Shown in pieces: positions 34,513-43,525 of a stretch of 64,000 nt of DNA. Position numbers and translations under genes: made by a program. Origin of the DNA: Idiomarina aquatica (GTDB lineage Bacteria > Pseudomonadota > Gammaproteobacteria > Enterobacterales > Alteromonadaceae). Numbering within the stretch: position 1 is the stretch's first letter; each line of letters opens with the position of its first letter. Location of the stretch: assembly GCF_003987185.1 (NCBI RefSeq), contig NZ_PIPS01000001.1, positions 1,302,001-1,366,000 on the forward strand. Reading direction: 5' to 3'. Below the pieces are notes generated by a model. That model searched no databases. It saw only the letters and a list, made by a program, of their open reading frames with translations, and was not told the DNA's origin.

Positions 34513-36396
34513 ATGACTGACCTTGCCGATATCCTTTGTGGTCCCATTGTCCGCGCTCTGGACAGTCAGCGTCTGTTGCTTTGGCTGGTCACCAGCCATA
34601 ATAAACCCGTTACAGCGACGTTATCAGTCGCACTAAAAGAGGTCATCGAAGAGTCCGTTCAGGTCGGTACCCACGCTTACCTTCGCCGATTAACCTTGAT
34701 CCCCGAACAAGCCTTTGAAAACAACCAATACATTGAATACGACATCGAAATCGGCGGGCACCAGCTACAGCAATTAGCCCCACACCTTCTGTATGAAGGG
34801 GCAAATTGTCCCGGTTGCGTTTATAAGGCTCAGATAGAACGGCTATTGCATGGCTCCTGTCGACGTCCCCACCACCCGGCAGCCGATGGTCTCGTTCGTG
34901 TCGACCATGAACTGGCAAGAACCTACCACCAGCCTGAATTACGTCCTGCACTGCTTCTACACAGCGGCGATCAGGTTTATGTCGATGATGTCGCAGGACC
35001 AATGTTGCAAGCCATCCATCAAATCATCGAGCGGCTGGAACTATTTGATGAAGTCATCGAAGGGGCCCCGATTGAGTCGTCGTTTGCGTTACGTCAGCAT
35101 CAAAAAAATTTTTACGGACGCGATGCATTGCTGCCTGACACAGAAGTTAATGCGGCTATCACAAAACGGTTTTTCGGGGGTGTCCGCAAACCGATATTTA
35201 CATCAAGTAATGCCGCGAACCACCTCATTACACTGAACGAAATGATCGCCATGTACCTGCTGAGCTGGTCTCCTACGCCGTGGAAAATGGTTAACCTTTA
35301 CGCGCCAGCATCGCTAACCGCAAAACAGCTAAACCGATTCAATCAAGAACTCACCAACATCGACGACTTTAGCTGCAATTTAGCTCAAGTTGCTCGCGCA
35401 ATGGCGAACATCCCTAACTACATGATTTTTGATGATCACGACATCACCGACGACTGGAACTTATCCGCACTATGGGAAGAAAGCGCCTATCAACATCCTT
35501 TTTCAAAGCGTATTGTCGGTAATGCACTGATCGGTTACTTGCTGTGTCAGGCTTGGGGTAACACAACGGACAAGGTTGATGAGTTAATTAAACAGGCTAA
35601 CAGCATCCGAGTTAATGCTGGTACCTATGATAGCGCAGAGCAAGATGCTCTGATTGAAGAACTTTTGACCTTTGAAGGCTGGGGTTACACGATCGCTCGC
35701 ACGCCAGCTGTTATTGTATTGGATACCCGCACCCAACGCTGGCGAAGCGAGAAAAGTCGGGCAAAACCTTCCGGTTTAATGGACTGGGAAGCACTGACGT
35801 CATTTCAGAGCAAAATCATCGACCACACAGCAGTGATCGTTGTATCACCAGCGCCGATGTTTGGTGTTAAGCTCATTGAAGCGATTCAGGAAGTATTCAC
35901 CTTGTTCGGCAAGCCGCTATTGGTTGATGCGGAAAACTGGATGGCACACCAAGGCTCCGCAGAAGTAATGCTCAATATTTTCTCTCATCGAAAAACGCCA
36001 CAACATTTTACAATTCTATCCGGTGATGTGCATTACTCTTTCGTGTATGACGTTGCTCTTAAGCACCGCAAACAAAGTCCGGAAATCTGCCAGATAACCA
36101 GTAGTGGTATCAAAAATCAATTTCCCGACTCATTGCTTGAGTGGCTTGACCGCCTTAACCGTTGGTTGTTTGCACCCTACTCACCGCTTAACTGGTTCAC
36201 CAAACGACGGCGGTTTCGGGTATTCCCTCGTTTACCGAGTGAGCGGAGCGCCGGTGAACGACTATGGAACCAGGCAGGTATCGGCTTTGTCGAATTCAGT
36301 GATGATGGTACGCCAAAACACATCAAACAACTTAACGCCACCGGCGGCGAGTGTGCGTTCGAACCATCGCACCGGGCAAAAGGAGCCGAGCCATGA
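34513..36396 (+). CDS. PhoD-like metallophosphatase
   Basis: 627 residues with PhoD-type motifs: LLHSGDQVYVDDVAGPML, the metal-binding MIFDDHDITDDWNLSALW near residues 308-325, VILDTRTQRWRSEKS, and ILSGDVHYSFVYDV near residue 504. There is no signal peptide or Tat motif, whereas classical PhoD is exported, so this is a cytosolic relative of uncertain substrate. The stop overlaps the start of an apyrase gene (ATGA), a strong sign of coupled function. No strong Shine-Dalgarno precedes the ATG. Confidence 0.83.
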   Translation: MTDLADILCGPIVRALDSQRLLLWLVTSHNKPVTATLSVALKEVIEESVQVGTHAYLRRLTLIPEQAFENNQYIEYDIEIGGHQLQQLAPHLLYEGANCPGCVYKAQIERLLHGSCRRPHHPAADGLVRVDHELARTYHQPELRPALLLHSGDQVYVDDVAGPMLQAIHQIIERLELFDEVIEGAPIESSFALRQHQKNFYGRDALLPDTEVNAAITKRFFGGVRKPIFTSSNAANHLITLNEMIAMYLLSWSPTPWKMVNLYAPASLTAKQLNRFNQELTNIDDFSCNLAQVARAMANIPNYMIFDDHDITDDWNLSALWEESAYQHPFSKRIVGNALIGYLLCQAWGNTTDKVDELIKQANSIRVNAGTYDSAEQDALIEELLTFEGWGYTIARTPAVIVLDTRTQRWRSEKSRAKPSGLMDWEALTSFQSKIIDHTAVIVVSPAPMFGVKLIEAIQEVFTLFGKPLLVDAENWMAHQGSAEVMLNIFSHRKTPQHFTILSGDVHYSFVYDVALKHRKQSPEICQITSSGIKNQFPDSLLEWLDRLNRWLFAPYSPLNWFTKRRRFRVFPRLPSERSAGERLWNQAGIGFVEFSDDGTPKHIKQLNATGGECAFEPSHRAKGAEP

Positions 36397-37340
36397 AGCA
36401 AACACCCCTCGATGTGCAGCGGCAACAGCGCTACGCTGCTGACCAATGCAACTATCTATTAGCCATTATCACCGATGAGGACGACGCTTCGACAGTCGCC
36501 TTGGACGATGGACAGACGGCTTGGCGTTCCACCCTGCGCTATGACGAGTTTGTTCGTAGCGCAACCGGTGAGTATGAGTTTCATGTCATTGATCCGGAGG
36601 ATGGAGGTGAGCATCACCTCGTCAGCCTGATAGCAGAAGGCGGTCGGGGTGCTGAGTTTTCTGAGTTGGTCATGTTCGGTAAACATTTGATGACCTTTGA
36701 CGACCGAACTGGGCTGGTGTGTGAAATACGCCGACAAAATCAGTTGGTACCTCGACAAATTTTGATGACCGGTAGCGGTGATGAAAAATTTAAAGGCTTT
36801 AAAAGTGAGTGGGCTACCTTGAAAGGCAACGACCTAATCGTCGGTAGCCATGGCAAGAGTCCCGAGCAAGAATGGATTAAAATCATTGGCCGCAATTACG
36901 CGTTAACAAGCGTGAACTGGCAGCATAACTACCAGGCTCTGCGCGAAGCCGCAGGAGTCGGTGAACAAGGGTACCTGGTTCATGAAGCCGCGGAGTGGCA
37001 TCCGCTTTGGCACAAGTGGTTGTTCTTCCCGCGTAAACTATCGCGGCAACCGTTTGACCCGCAACACGACCAAACTCAATGTGGCAACAACCAGCTGTTT
37101 ATTGTTTCCGAGGACTTTAGCGACATTCGCATCGTGCCGGTGGGTGAAGTCATCGGTGAACGAGGCGTATCATCGTTTAAACTGTTGCCCGGCCACCCCA
37201 ACGAATGCATTGGACTTAAAAGTGTCGAAGTGGGCAACCGCACCGAGACCTATTTTTTTGCCTTTGACCTGGATGGCAATGTACTGCTATCAGATACCCT
37301 GGTCGGCGATTATAAATGTGAAGGAATCGAAATTGTTTAA
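36393..37340 (+). CDS. Calcium-activated nucleotidase-type apyrase (CANT1/SCAN family)
   Basis: 315 residues from the ATG at 36393 (AGGAG 7 bases upstream). It aligns by eye over its whole length to the animal soluble calcium-activated nucleotidase: ITDEDDASTV, HHLVSLIAEGGRGAEFSELV, FDDRTGLVCEI, KGFKSEWATLKG, YLVHEAAEWHP, RGVSSFKLLPG and a final CEGIEIV. Those enzymes hydrolyse nucleoside di- and triphosphates with Ca2+ using a five-bladed propeller. Unlike the animal and insect-saliva proteins it lacks a signal peptide and membrane anchor. Translationally coupled to a PhoD-like phosphatase, suggesting sequential phosphate removal. Substrate unproven. Confidence 0.87.
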   Translation: MKQTPLDVQRQQRYAADQCNYLLAIITDEDDASTVALDDGQTAWRSTLRYDEFVRSATGEYEFHVIDPEDGGEHHLVSLIAEGGRGAEFSELVMFGKHLMTFDDRTGLVCEIRRQNQLVPRQILMTGSGDEKFKGFKSEWATLKGNDLIVGSHGKSPEQEWIKIIGRNYALTSVNWQHNYQALREAAGVGEQGYLVHEAAEWHPLWHKWLFFPRKLSRQPFDPQHDQTQCGNNQLFIVSEDFSDIRIVPVGEVIGERGVSSFKLLPGHPNECIGLKSVEVGNRTETYFFAFDLDGNVLLSDTLVGDYKCEGIEIV

Positions 37341-37346
37341 CGATAA

Positions 37347-37373
37347 AGGGCGACCTTAATCGCCCTTCTTTTG
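37347..37373. terminator. Bidirectional terminator between apyrase and glycosyltransferase genes
   Basis: AAGGGCGA (37347-37354), a 6-base loop, and TCGCCCTT (37361-37368) form a perfect 8-bp hairpin followed by CTTTTG. It overlaps the last codons of the convergent glycosyltransferase gene (stop at 37356), so it mainly serves the apyrase side. Confidence 0.7.
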
Positions 37374-39590
37374 TTCGTAGCGCGCCAGCGTTTCGGCATA
37401 GACGTAGCGCACCTCTTTGGTAAAGTTTTCGACCGAATGGGAAGCCGCGCATTTGACCGCCTGCTTCGCCAATTGTTGACGTTTTTCCGGCTGTTGCAAC
37501 AGCAACTTTACTCGTTCCACCCAAAGTTCCTGCCGTGCAGGTGTTTTGTACCCATTAACCCCATCGACAACCACGTCATCAATACCACTTGAACGCACGG
37601 CCACAACCGGCAACCCGGCGGCCATGGCCTCGAGAATAACCATACCCTGAGTTTCTGATTGTGAAGCAAATAAGAACGCATCGCCAAGCTGATACCAGTT
37701 GGCCATCTCCTGTGGCGGCACTGAACCGACGAACGTGACCTGCTCGGTTAACCCCAGTTGTTTTGCTTTCTCCTGCAAACGCTGCCGTTGATGACCATCG
37801 CCGATCATTAAAAAGCGGAACGGTTGCTCGCTTTGTTGCTTTAATTGCGCCAGCCCCTCCAGCATAAAGTCGATGTTCTTTTCGTTAGAAAGGCGGGCAA
37901 CACTGACAAATACCGTTTCATCAGTCAGTTTTTGTTGCGCCCGCAATCGCTCGATCAGATCTTCATCACGATGCTGAAAGCGCTCAAACTCAATACCGGT
38001 GGGTTGCACATAAATGGTGCTCTTAACACCAATCATGCGCAGGTACTCTTCCGTCGATTGGGTTGGAACAATAACGCTATCGCACTTGTTAGCAAAACGG
38101 CGCACCAGAAAATGCGCAATAATGTTACGAAACAGGCTACCCGGCAAAAACACAAAATGCGCGTAATGCTCTAAGCGTGTGTGGTAGGTATAAACGACCG
38201 GTATTTTCAGGCGCCGCGCCATGTAAACACCCAATGAACCTATCCAAAAAGGGTGATGGGCATGAATAATATCGGGCTTAAACTGTTTTACTTTTTTACG
38301 GACATAACCAGAAAAAATATTGGCAAAGCGGAACTCACTTTTATCACCAAAAGAGAACAACGAGGGCATACGCACAACCAAACGCTCTTTTTTAGAATCC
38401 CCGCCGGTTTCACGGTATCTGGGCGCGACCACCAACACCTTGTCTTTTACCTGGCTTAAGCCGTGCCGCAAGCGTTCAATTGAGATAGGAACACCGCCGA
38501 TAAACGGCAAATAATTATTGGTGAACATCGCCACCCGCAGGGGCTTTTTCAGCCAGGGTTCCGGGTCGATATCATAATTCGGGTAGTACTCTTTGCCGAC
38601 AAAAACAGCATTGTAGAGCTTAATACTGATGGCCAAAAATAAGCTCACCAGCAAAATAAAATTGATGTAGCCAACATAGAACAGTGAGTGAATAAAAAAC
38701 CAAAAGCTTTCCAGTTGCTTTAATATCGGATGCTGGCCGACCGGCAGCTCAACCACTTCATGAGAAACGCCTTCTTCAGCGTCAACGGTCACCTTCACAA
38801 AGTGATAATAGCTTTCGTCTTGATTCAGCACCAATCCGCCAGCGCCACCGGTTGTGATATACGGCGTTTTTCCTTCGATGTGCTCCCAATACATAGAAAT
38901 ATTGGCCGAAAAGACGCGATCAACCTCGAATTGCGCAAAGGTTGAGAGCAGCGCCTGACGAAACGCTTCGGGTTGCAAATAGTCTTCGTCATCCGCCAGC
39001 AAGAACTCTTCTTGTGGTTTAAACAACGGATGACCAATAAACACAAACCGATGTTCCGAGCGATCCGCTCTGAGAATATCGTTTAACCAGCGAAGCTGCC
39101 ATTGCCAAGGCGTTTTACCGGTACTGTCGAGGAAAATAAAGCGGCTGTCGCCCGCGCTAAAGCTGTAAAAGTGCGGTCCATAGTGGTCGTAAAAGCGAAA
39201 GCTACCAAACTCTTCGTACTCGTTTTCACCAAAGGTCAATAAATACGGTTTATTAAGGTGCGACAGGGTACCCTGTAACGCGCGGTATTTATCTTCTCCA
39301 CCACTACTGACGGCATTGCCGGCGGAAATCACAAAATCGATGTCACTGTCGTTTAACTTTGGAATGATGCGTCGCTCGAAAATGCCGACCGAGTTATTGA
39401 TATTGCCAACCACAGCAAAGCGATAACGTTTCTGACCCTCGACTTTCGCACTGACGGCAGCCAGTTGCTCGCCATGAACCGCCGAAAACTCTGCCGTTGA
39501 AACGTTCAGATAAAGCTTGTACACCACTAAAGCGGCAACAATGACGACATTGATGTAGAACAGTAATTTTAACCAACGACGCTTGTTCAT
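37356..39590 (-). CDS. Fusion of a degenerate metallophosphoesterase with a GT4 glycosyltransferase
   Basis: About 744 residues from the ATG at 39590, which overlaps the upstream UPF0104 stop by 4 bases. N-terminal membrane helix (LLFYINVVIVAALVVYKLYL), then a calcineurin-like domain (~60-300) with degraded metal motifs: VVGNINNS for GDxH, SAGNAVSSG for GDxxD, FGENEYEE for GNHE, GHPLF for the last His motif. After a second membrane segment near 310-335 comes a GT4 domain with FLPFIGGVPISIERLRHGL, HAHHPFWIGSLG and the E-x7-E SETQGMVILEAMAAGLPVV. It probably makes a membrane-associated glycoconjugate with its coupled membrane partner; acceptor unknown. Confidence 0.85.
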   Translation of the reverse strand: MNKRRWLKLLFYINVVIVAALVVYKLYLNVSTAEFSAVHGEQLAAVSAKVEGQKRYRFAVVGNINNSVGIFERRIIPKLNDSDIDFVISAGNAVSSGGEDKYRALQGTLSHLNKPYLLTFGENEYEEFGSFRFYDHYGPHFYSFSAGDSRFIFLDSTGKTPWQWQLRWLNDILRADRSEHRFVFIGHPLFKPQEEFLLADDEDYLQPEAFRQALLSTFAQFEVDRVFSANISMYWEHIEGKTPYITTGGAGGLVLNQDESYYHFVKVTVDAEEGVSHEVVELPVGQHPILKQLESFWFFIHSLFYVGYINFILLVSLFLAISIKLYNAVFVGKEYYPNYDIDPEPWLKKPLRVAMFTNNYLPFIGGVPISIERLRHGLSQVKDKVLVVAPRYRETGGDSKKERLVVRMPSLFSFGDKSEFRFANIFSGYVRKKVKQFKPDIIHAHHPFWIGSLGVYMARRLKIPVVYTYHTRLEHYAHFVFLPGSLFRNIIAHFLVRRFANKCDSVIVPTQSTEEYLRMIGVKSTIYVQPTGIEFERFQHRDEDLIERLRAQQKLTDETVFVSVARLSNEKNIDFMLEGLAQLKQQSEQPFRFLMIGDGHQRQRLQEKAKQLGLTEQVTFVGSVPPQEMANWYQLGDAFLFASQSETQGMVILEAMAAGLPVVAVRSSGIDDVVVDGVNGYKTPARQELWVERVKLLLQQPEKRQQLAKQAVKCAASHSVENFTKEVRYVYAETLARYEQKKGD

Positions 39591-40645
39591 AGGTTTGCCC
39601 TCAGTGCCTGTTGAGAGCGTTGCAGTAAATAACGTTGCAAGACCAGCAGTCCAATCACCATGCCCAGATAAATCGTGAGCGCCCGCCAACTAAAGGTCAC
39701 TAACAACAAGTGTTGCTTCTCAAGTAACTGATTAAAGAAACTGCCAAAAACGCCTTCGGAAATACCCGAAGCACCCGGAGTCGGCGAAAAATACATAATA
39801 AAGGTTGTCACCACTAACAAACCCAATGAGGTTAAGTAAGGTACATCATAGCCCAAGCCCCACATCAACAGCGCCGGGAAGCTAAATAATGCCAGCAAAA
39901 ACAAGCCGGTATGAATCACTGATAACGCGATAGCCCACTTAGAACCGTGTCGATACTCCGAAAAACTGCGGGAAAACTTAAACAACTCACGCATCAGGCG
40001 AAAGTTCCAGGCACGCATACGTGTCTCTGATATCGCGCCAACCTTATTCAACAGCCCCACCGTCGCGGTCAACGGGTGCACCAACCACTTCGCACGCCAC
40101 AACAAGATCACAAAAAAGGCCAAATACAGAAGCGTAAACATTGCTAACGCTGAGCTGATGCCATGATTCCAAGAAGAGCGCTGTAACGGCTCAAGTGTCA
40201 GCAAGAACCACGGTGCCAGCGAGAAAATAAACAAGACCGCCAGTACTGTACGAATGGTACTGGCCGCCATCGCTTTGCCCACCGATACACCCTGTTGGTG
40301 TAAATACCAAACTTGGGCGAAGCCGCCCCCGGTAGCCATCGGCGTGATATTGGAAAAGAAGATATTGATGAACACCAGCTTTGCCATGACACGGGGTTTT
40401 ACCCGTACGCCCAGAGCCACTAAGGTGTAATAAAAGCGCAGCCCATCTGCGGCGAAATAAATAACCAGTAGTAGCAGACAAGCGCCAACAAACCCTGGCT
40501 TTAGCAGTTGCCCGTCAAAACTGAGGTTGCGACCGGAAAAGTGTTCAAAAACCGTGAAAAAACCGGCCAGTGTCAACCCGACAAAGAGCGCGGCAAACAA
40601 ACTGAGTCGCTTCCAGGAGATCGGCTGAGGTTGCTGTTTGTCCAC
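39587..40645 (-). CDS. UPF0104 (LPG synthase flippase-type) membrane protein
   Basis: 352 residues with about eight to nine membrane helices. Family features: SNITPMATGGGFAQVWYLHQ (about 95-114) and YFSPTPGASGISEGVFGSFF (about 282-301). UPF0104 is the membrane half of lysyl-PG synthase MprF and also occurs alone beside glycosyltransferases, where it is proposed to flip glycolipids. Here it overlaps the glycosyltransferase fusion by 4 bases, supporting that pairing. Confidence 0.88.
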   Translation of the reverse strand: MDKQQPQPISWKRLSLFAALFVGLTLAGFFTVFEHFSGRNLSFDGQLLKPGFVGACLLLLVIYFAADGLRFYYTLVALGVRVKPRVMAKLVFINIFFSNITPMATGGGFAQVWYLHQQGVSVGKAMAASTIRTVLAVLFIFSLAPWFLLTLEPLQRSSWNHGISSALAMFTLLYLAFFVILLWRAKWLVHPLTATVGLLNKVGAISETRMRAWNFRLMRELFKFSRSFSEYRHGSKWAIALSVIHTGLFLLALFSFPALLMWGLGYDVPYLTSLGLLVVTTFIMYFSPTPGASGISEGVFGSFFNQLLEKQHLLLVTFSWRALTIYLGMVIGLLVLQRYLLQRSQQALRANL

Positions 40646-40668
40646 TAACGCTCCTTGTCATTAACAGG

Positions 40669-41346
40669 TTATTTGTAGGCGGGCATTAAAAATACCTCTC
40701 GGACACAATTACGAGGGTGCGCATTTAAAGCATACAGCACCGCGTCAGCAACGTCATCGGCATCCAGCTTATCCGGTTTAGGCTCGTCAAAGAACGGGGT
40801 ATTCACCATTCCCGGAGCAATGGTGGTACAACGACCGTTCCATTCTTTCATTTCCTCCGCGAGATTCTGTGCAAAACCATGCACAAACCACTTGGTCGCA
40901 CCATAGACCGAGCCCTTTAAGGTGGTGCGCCCGGCAGCAGAACCGGTCATCAAAAAATGTCCTGTGCTCTTGCGCAAATGCGGTAACGTTAACTTAGCGG
41001 TATACAGCAGACCGTTGATATTAACATCAACCATCGTTTTCCATTGTTGTGGATCGCCGTCTTCGGTGCCCGGCGTGCTAACTCCGGTGCCGGCATTGGC
41101 GAACACCGCATCCAACTGGCCAAAGTGCTTCACGCCCTGCTCGACAACCTCAGCTAATTCATCATAATTACCCGCATCCGCCGCGATGCCCAGTGCGTTA
41201 TCACCGCCAATCTCATCCACCAATTCGTCCAGCAACGCTTTGCGTCGAGCGGTCAAAATAACACGCATTCCTTCGCTAGCGGCTTTCTTTGCGGTTGCTT
41301 TACCAATACCGCTGGACGCGCCTGTGATCAGTAACACTTTTGCCAT
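40669..41346 (-). CDS. Short-chain dehydrogenase/reductase (YdfG-like)
   Basis: 225 residues, start at the second of two adjacent ATGs (41346), 6 bases from AAGGAG. Rossmann motif LITGASSGIGKATAK at the N-terminus, NAG in VFANAGTGVS, catalytic Ser in LMTGSAAGR and Tyr-x3-Lys in VYGATKWFVHG. Resembles NADP-dependent 3-hydroxy-acid dehydrogenases such as YdfG; substrate undetermined. Gap of 23 bases to the UPF0104 gene upstream of which it does not lie; transcription order is this gene first. Confidence 0.87.
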   Translation of the reverse strand: MAKVLLITGASSGIGKATAKKAASEGMRVILTARRKALLDELVDEIGGDNALGIAADAGNYDELAEVVEQGVKHFGQLDAVFANAGTGVSTPGTEDGDPQQWKTMVDVNINGLLYTAKLTLPHLRKSTGHFLMTGSAAGRTTLKGSVYGATKWFVHGFAQNLAEEMKEWNGRCTTIAPGMVNTPFFDEPKPDKLDADDVADAVLYALNAHPRNCVREVFLMPAYK

Positions 41347-41372
41347 CATTGACTCCTTCAACGCTTTTCCGA

Positions 41373-41663
41373 TTAAGACTTAAATTCTTGACTCGCATTT
41401 TTAATAGCGGTTGCAAGGGACGTCGTTGCCTCATCCAGGCCTTTGCTGATATCAGTCCAAGCGCTTTCACTGGACTGTTTAAGTTTATCTAACTTAGTTT
41501 TAGCGACTCCCCGCAGGGCTTCCAATTCGTCGACCTTTTCCTGATACTTAATTCGAGATTCAGCATCCGCCTCCTTAGCCTTGGCTTTCAACCGCTCAAT
41601 TTCAGCATTCATTTGCTCAATTTTAGCTTCTTGTTTTTGTTCAAAGGCATTTTTGTCCGTCAT
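41373..41663 (-). CDS. Small coiled-coil protein
   Basis: 96 residues, almost entirely charged heptads (QKQEAKIEQMNAEIERLKAK, VDELEALRGVAKTKLDKLKQ) followed by an amphipathic tail (LDEATTSLATAIKNASQEF). No cysteines, no signal. A CAAAGAATG-type context with AAGGAG upstream (TTAAGGAGC) supports translation. Similar small helical proteins are linked to stress, but I cannot assign a role. It lies 26 bases upstream of the SDR gene and may be co-transcribed. Confidence 0.7.
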   Translation of the reverse strand: MTDKNAFEQKQEAKIEQMNAEIERLKAKAKEADAESRIKYQEKVDELEALRGVAKTKLDKLKQSSESAWTDISKGLDEATTSLATAIKNASQEFKS

Positions 41664-41756
41664 TCTTTGCTCCTTAACAGGCGTTTTGCTGTCTATTTTT
41701 AAGTAACGTGCTTATAAAACGTAGTCGTAAGCGCAGAAAAACGATCAGTAATCGTT

Positions 41757-42764
41757 CTATTTTTTGGGAAATTTCAGACAGGAAGCCACACAAATATAGA
41801 ACAAAATCACTTCCATCACGTTCGCAAAAGACAACCATAACCCAGGTGACCCCGCCAGCGGAGGCTGCGATAACACCAACTGAGCGTTGGGATAGCCGTT
41901 AATCAGTAACTGCAAACTGCCGGTCATGAGTACATTGCCGCTTAAGCTGATCAACAACCCAACGGCAAGTCCGATACCGGTCGCGGCTAACAACACGCGC
42001 AACAGACCTGCGCGGCTACCATTAAGCATCGCTAGAACGCCACCCAAGCCCAGTCCTATTAAGGCGCCCTCGAAGCCCCCGGTGACGTCGCCGGGATGAT
42101 GACCGAATACCAGTTGTAGCGTATCCAGTGCCGCCATTTTGAACAGCACACCGATGACCAGGCCACCACACAGCCCGCCAATCAGATAACCGAGCTGATG
42201 ACCGATAAAGCGCTTAGACAACAGTGAGCTGTAACTCACCGCAGCAGCTCCGAGTAACCCGACCAGCGCCGTTAACGCAATCACCACGCTCAAACCAGAA
42301 GCGTCGAGCGCAGAGGACGTCGCTGCCCGGCCAGTGGTGGCAAGGCCAATAAACAAGCCGCCAATCAATCCCGCGAGACCGCCGCCTAACGTTGCTACGC
42401 CACCCTGCACTACCCAGGAAACCGCTTGCGGCTGATCCGTTTGTACTGGACAGACCCAGCGATAACCATGTTTAGGGACGGTTTCGATATAAATCGGTGA
42501 ACGCGCATTATCGCCCAACAACTTACGCAAGTTTCGAATGCATTGAGTTAACGCTTCATCCGTGACCGCAATACCCTGCCAGACTTCGTCCATAAACACG
42601 GCTTTACTCACCAACTGGCCCGGGTTCCTGAGCAACAACAATAAGGCATCCAGGTAGCGTGGATTAATATCCATAGCTTGCCGGCCTCGGCACAGCCGAC
42701 GCTCCCGGACATCTAAACTAAAGTCGGCAAAATAGTAGGTATTCACGACATCGTCATCGTTCAT
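41757..42764 (-). CDS. ToxR/CadC-type winged-helix regulator with a polytopic membrane domain
   Basis: 335 residues. The N-terminal 105 residues are an OmpR/ToxR-type winged helix: LDALLLLLRNPGQLVSKAVF, VWQGIAVTDEALTQCIRNLR, YIETVPKHGYRWVCPVQ. The rest is a glycine-rich hydrophobic region with about six to seven helices (GGLAGLIGGLFIGLATTGRA, VVIALTALVGLLGAAAVSYS, and so on). CadC and ToxR have one helix and a periplasmic sensor, so this is an unusual build. It precedes a small membrane protein gene on the same strand and may sense membrane state or a membrane partner. Confidence 0.83.
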   Translation of the reverse strand: MNDDDVVNTYYFADFSLDVRERRLCRGRQAMDINPRYLDALLLLLRNPGQLVSKAVFMDEVWQGIAVTDEALTQCIRNLRKLLGDNARSPIYIETVPKHGYRWVCPVQTDQPQAVSWVVQGGVATLGGGLAGLIGGLFIGLATTGRAATSSALDASGLSVVIALTALVGLLGAAAVSYSSLLSKRFIGHQLGYLIGGLCGGLVIGVLFKMAALDTLQLVFGHHPGDVTGGFEGALIGLGLGGVLAMLNGSRAGLLRVLLAATGIGLAVGLLISLSGNVLMTGSLQLLINGYPNAQLVLSQPPLAGSPGLWLSFANVMEVILFYICVASCLKFPKK

Positions 42765-42795
42765 GATAATCTCTTAAGTCCCTTCTTGATCGCTC

Positions 42796-43335
42796 TCAAT
42801 TATGCGCCCCGCAGGCATGATGAAACAAGCCTGCCGCAATCAGCCATAACAAAGCGAACGCGATGTTCAGCACCACGACGGGCAGTAATAACGGCACAGC
42901 ACTCAACAGCAAGGCCGTCAGCACCACCGTCATTTGTGCGATAGCGGTAGCAATAAAAAGATTGCGCAACCCGTTAGCTCGCCCTCGTAACAGCAGCGCC
43001 GCAATCAACACCATCGCAACCAGCAGAGAATACAGCCCATTAATCGGATTATCTTCCGGACCAATAACCCCAACGGCAAGATTAATCCAGAGCAGTAGCA
43101 GTGACGTTAGCGTCGCCATGATAATGCCCAGCCGGTAAGACAGTGAAGCACTTAAGCGAACACCCAGCTCGATCATAAGACCGGTACCTCCAAGCAACAC
43201 TCCCGCCACGATGAAGTCACTCGGAGTCCAGTCAACACCATCGCTAAACTGCATGGCAATAAGCGGTAACAGCATTAACCCGAGCACTAGACTCCAGCCA
43301 GCCACACGCCAGTAATGACGGTTCAATTTCATCAT
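42796..43335 (-). CDS. Hypothetical membrane protein next to the ToxR-type regulator
   Basis: About 179 residues (MMKLNRHYW start; AAGGA Shine-Dalgarno) with five to six hydrophobic helices: VAGWSLVLGLMLLPLIAM, FIVAGVLLGGTGLMIELGV, LGIIMATLTSLLLLWINLAV, LYSLLVAMVLIAALLL, and two near the C-terminus. No motif I recognise. It lies 31 bases upstream of the regulator gene in the same direction; regulator and membrane protein could form one sensory unit. Confidence 0.7.
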   Translation of the reverse strand: MMKLNRHYWRVAGWSLVLGLMLLPLIAMQFSDGVDWTPSDFIVAGVLLGGTGLMIELGVRLSASLSYRLGIIMATLTSLLLLWINLAVGVIGPEDNPINGLYSLLVAMVLIAALLLRGRANGLRNLFIATAIAQMTVVLTALLLSAVPLLLPVVVLNIAFALLWLIAAGLFHHACGAHN

Positions 43336-43465
43336 CGAATTCCTTCTGGTTATCCGTTTAAAAGTACGCATCAAAACTAGCTGGCTTTGGCAAAAAACAC
43401 ATGAGCAAAAGATGAGGAAACGCTGATATTTTCATTTTTTGTGTAACCACTGGTGCAAACTTCCT

Positions 43466-43494
43466 TTGTCATTTGGCGCTAAAACGCGTAGATT
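43466..43494 (+). promoter_or_regulatory. Sigma-70 promoter of ybiT
   Basis: TTGTCA (43466-43471) and TAGATT (43489-43494), spaced 17 bases, 32 bases before the GTG start. The -10 lies inside a CGCGTA-GAT-TACGCG palindrome (43485-43499) followed by CCTATTTTTT, which could also fold, but the promoter reading is simpler. Confidence 0.65.
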
Positions 43495-43525
43495 ACGCGC
43501 CTATTTTTTATTCAGGTGCGTAAAC

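Noticed and set aside
43485-43508. Hairpin plus T-run before ybiT, read as an attenuator
   Set aside because: The same bases form a -10 with a well-spaced -35, which explains them better; no leader peptide is visible.
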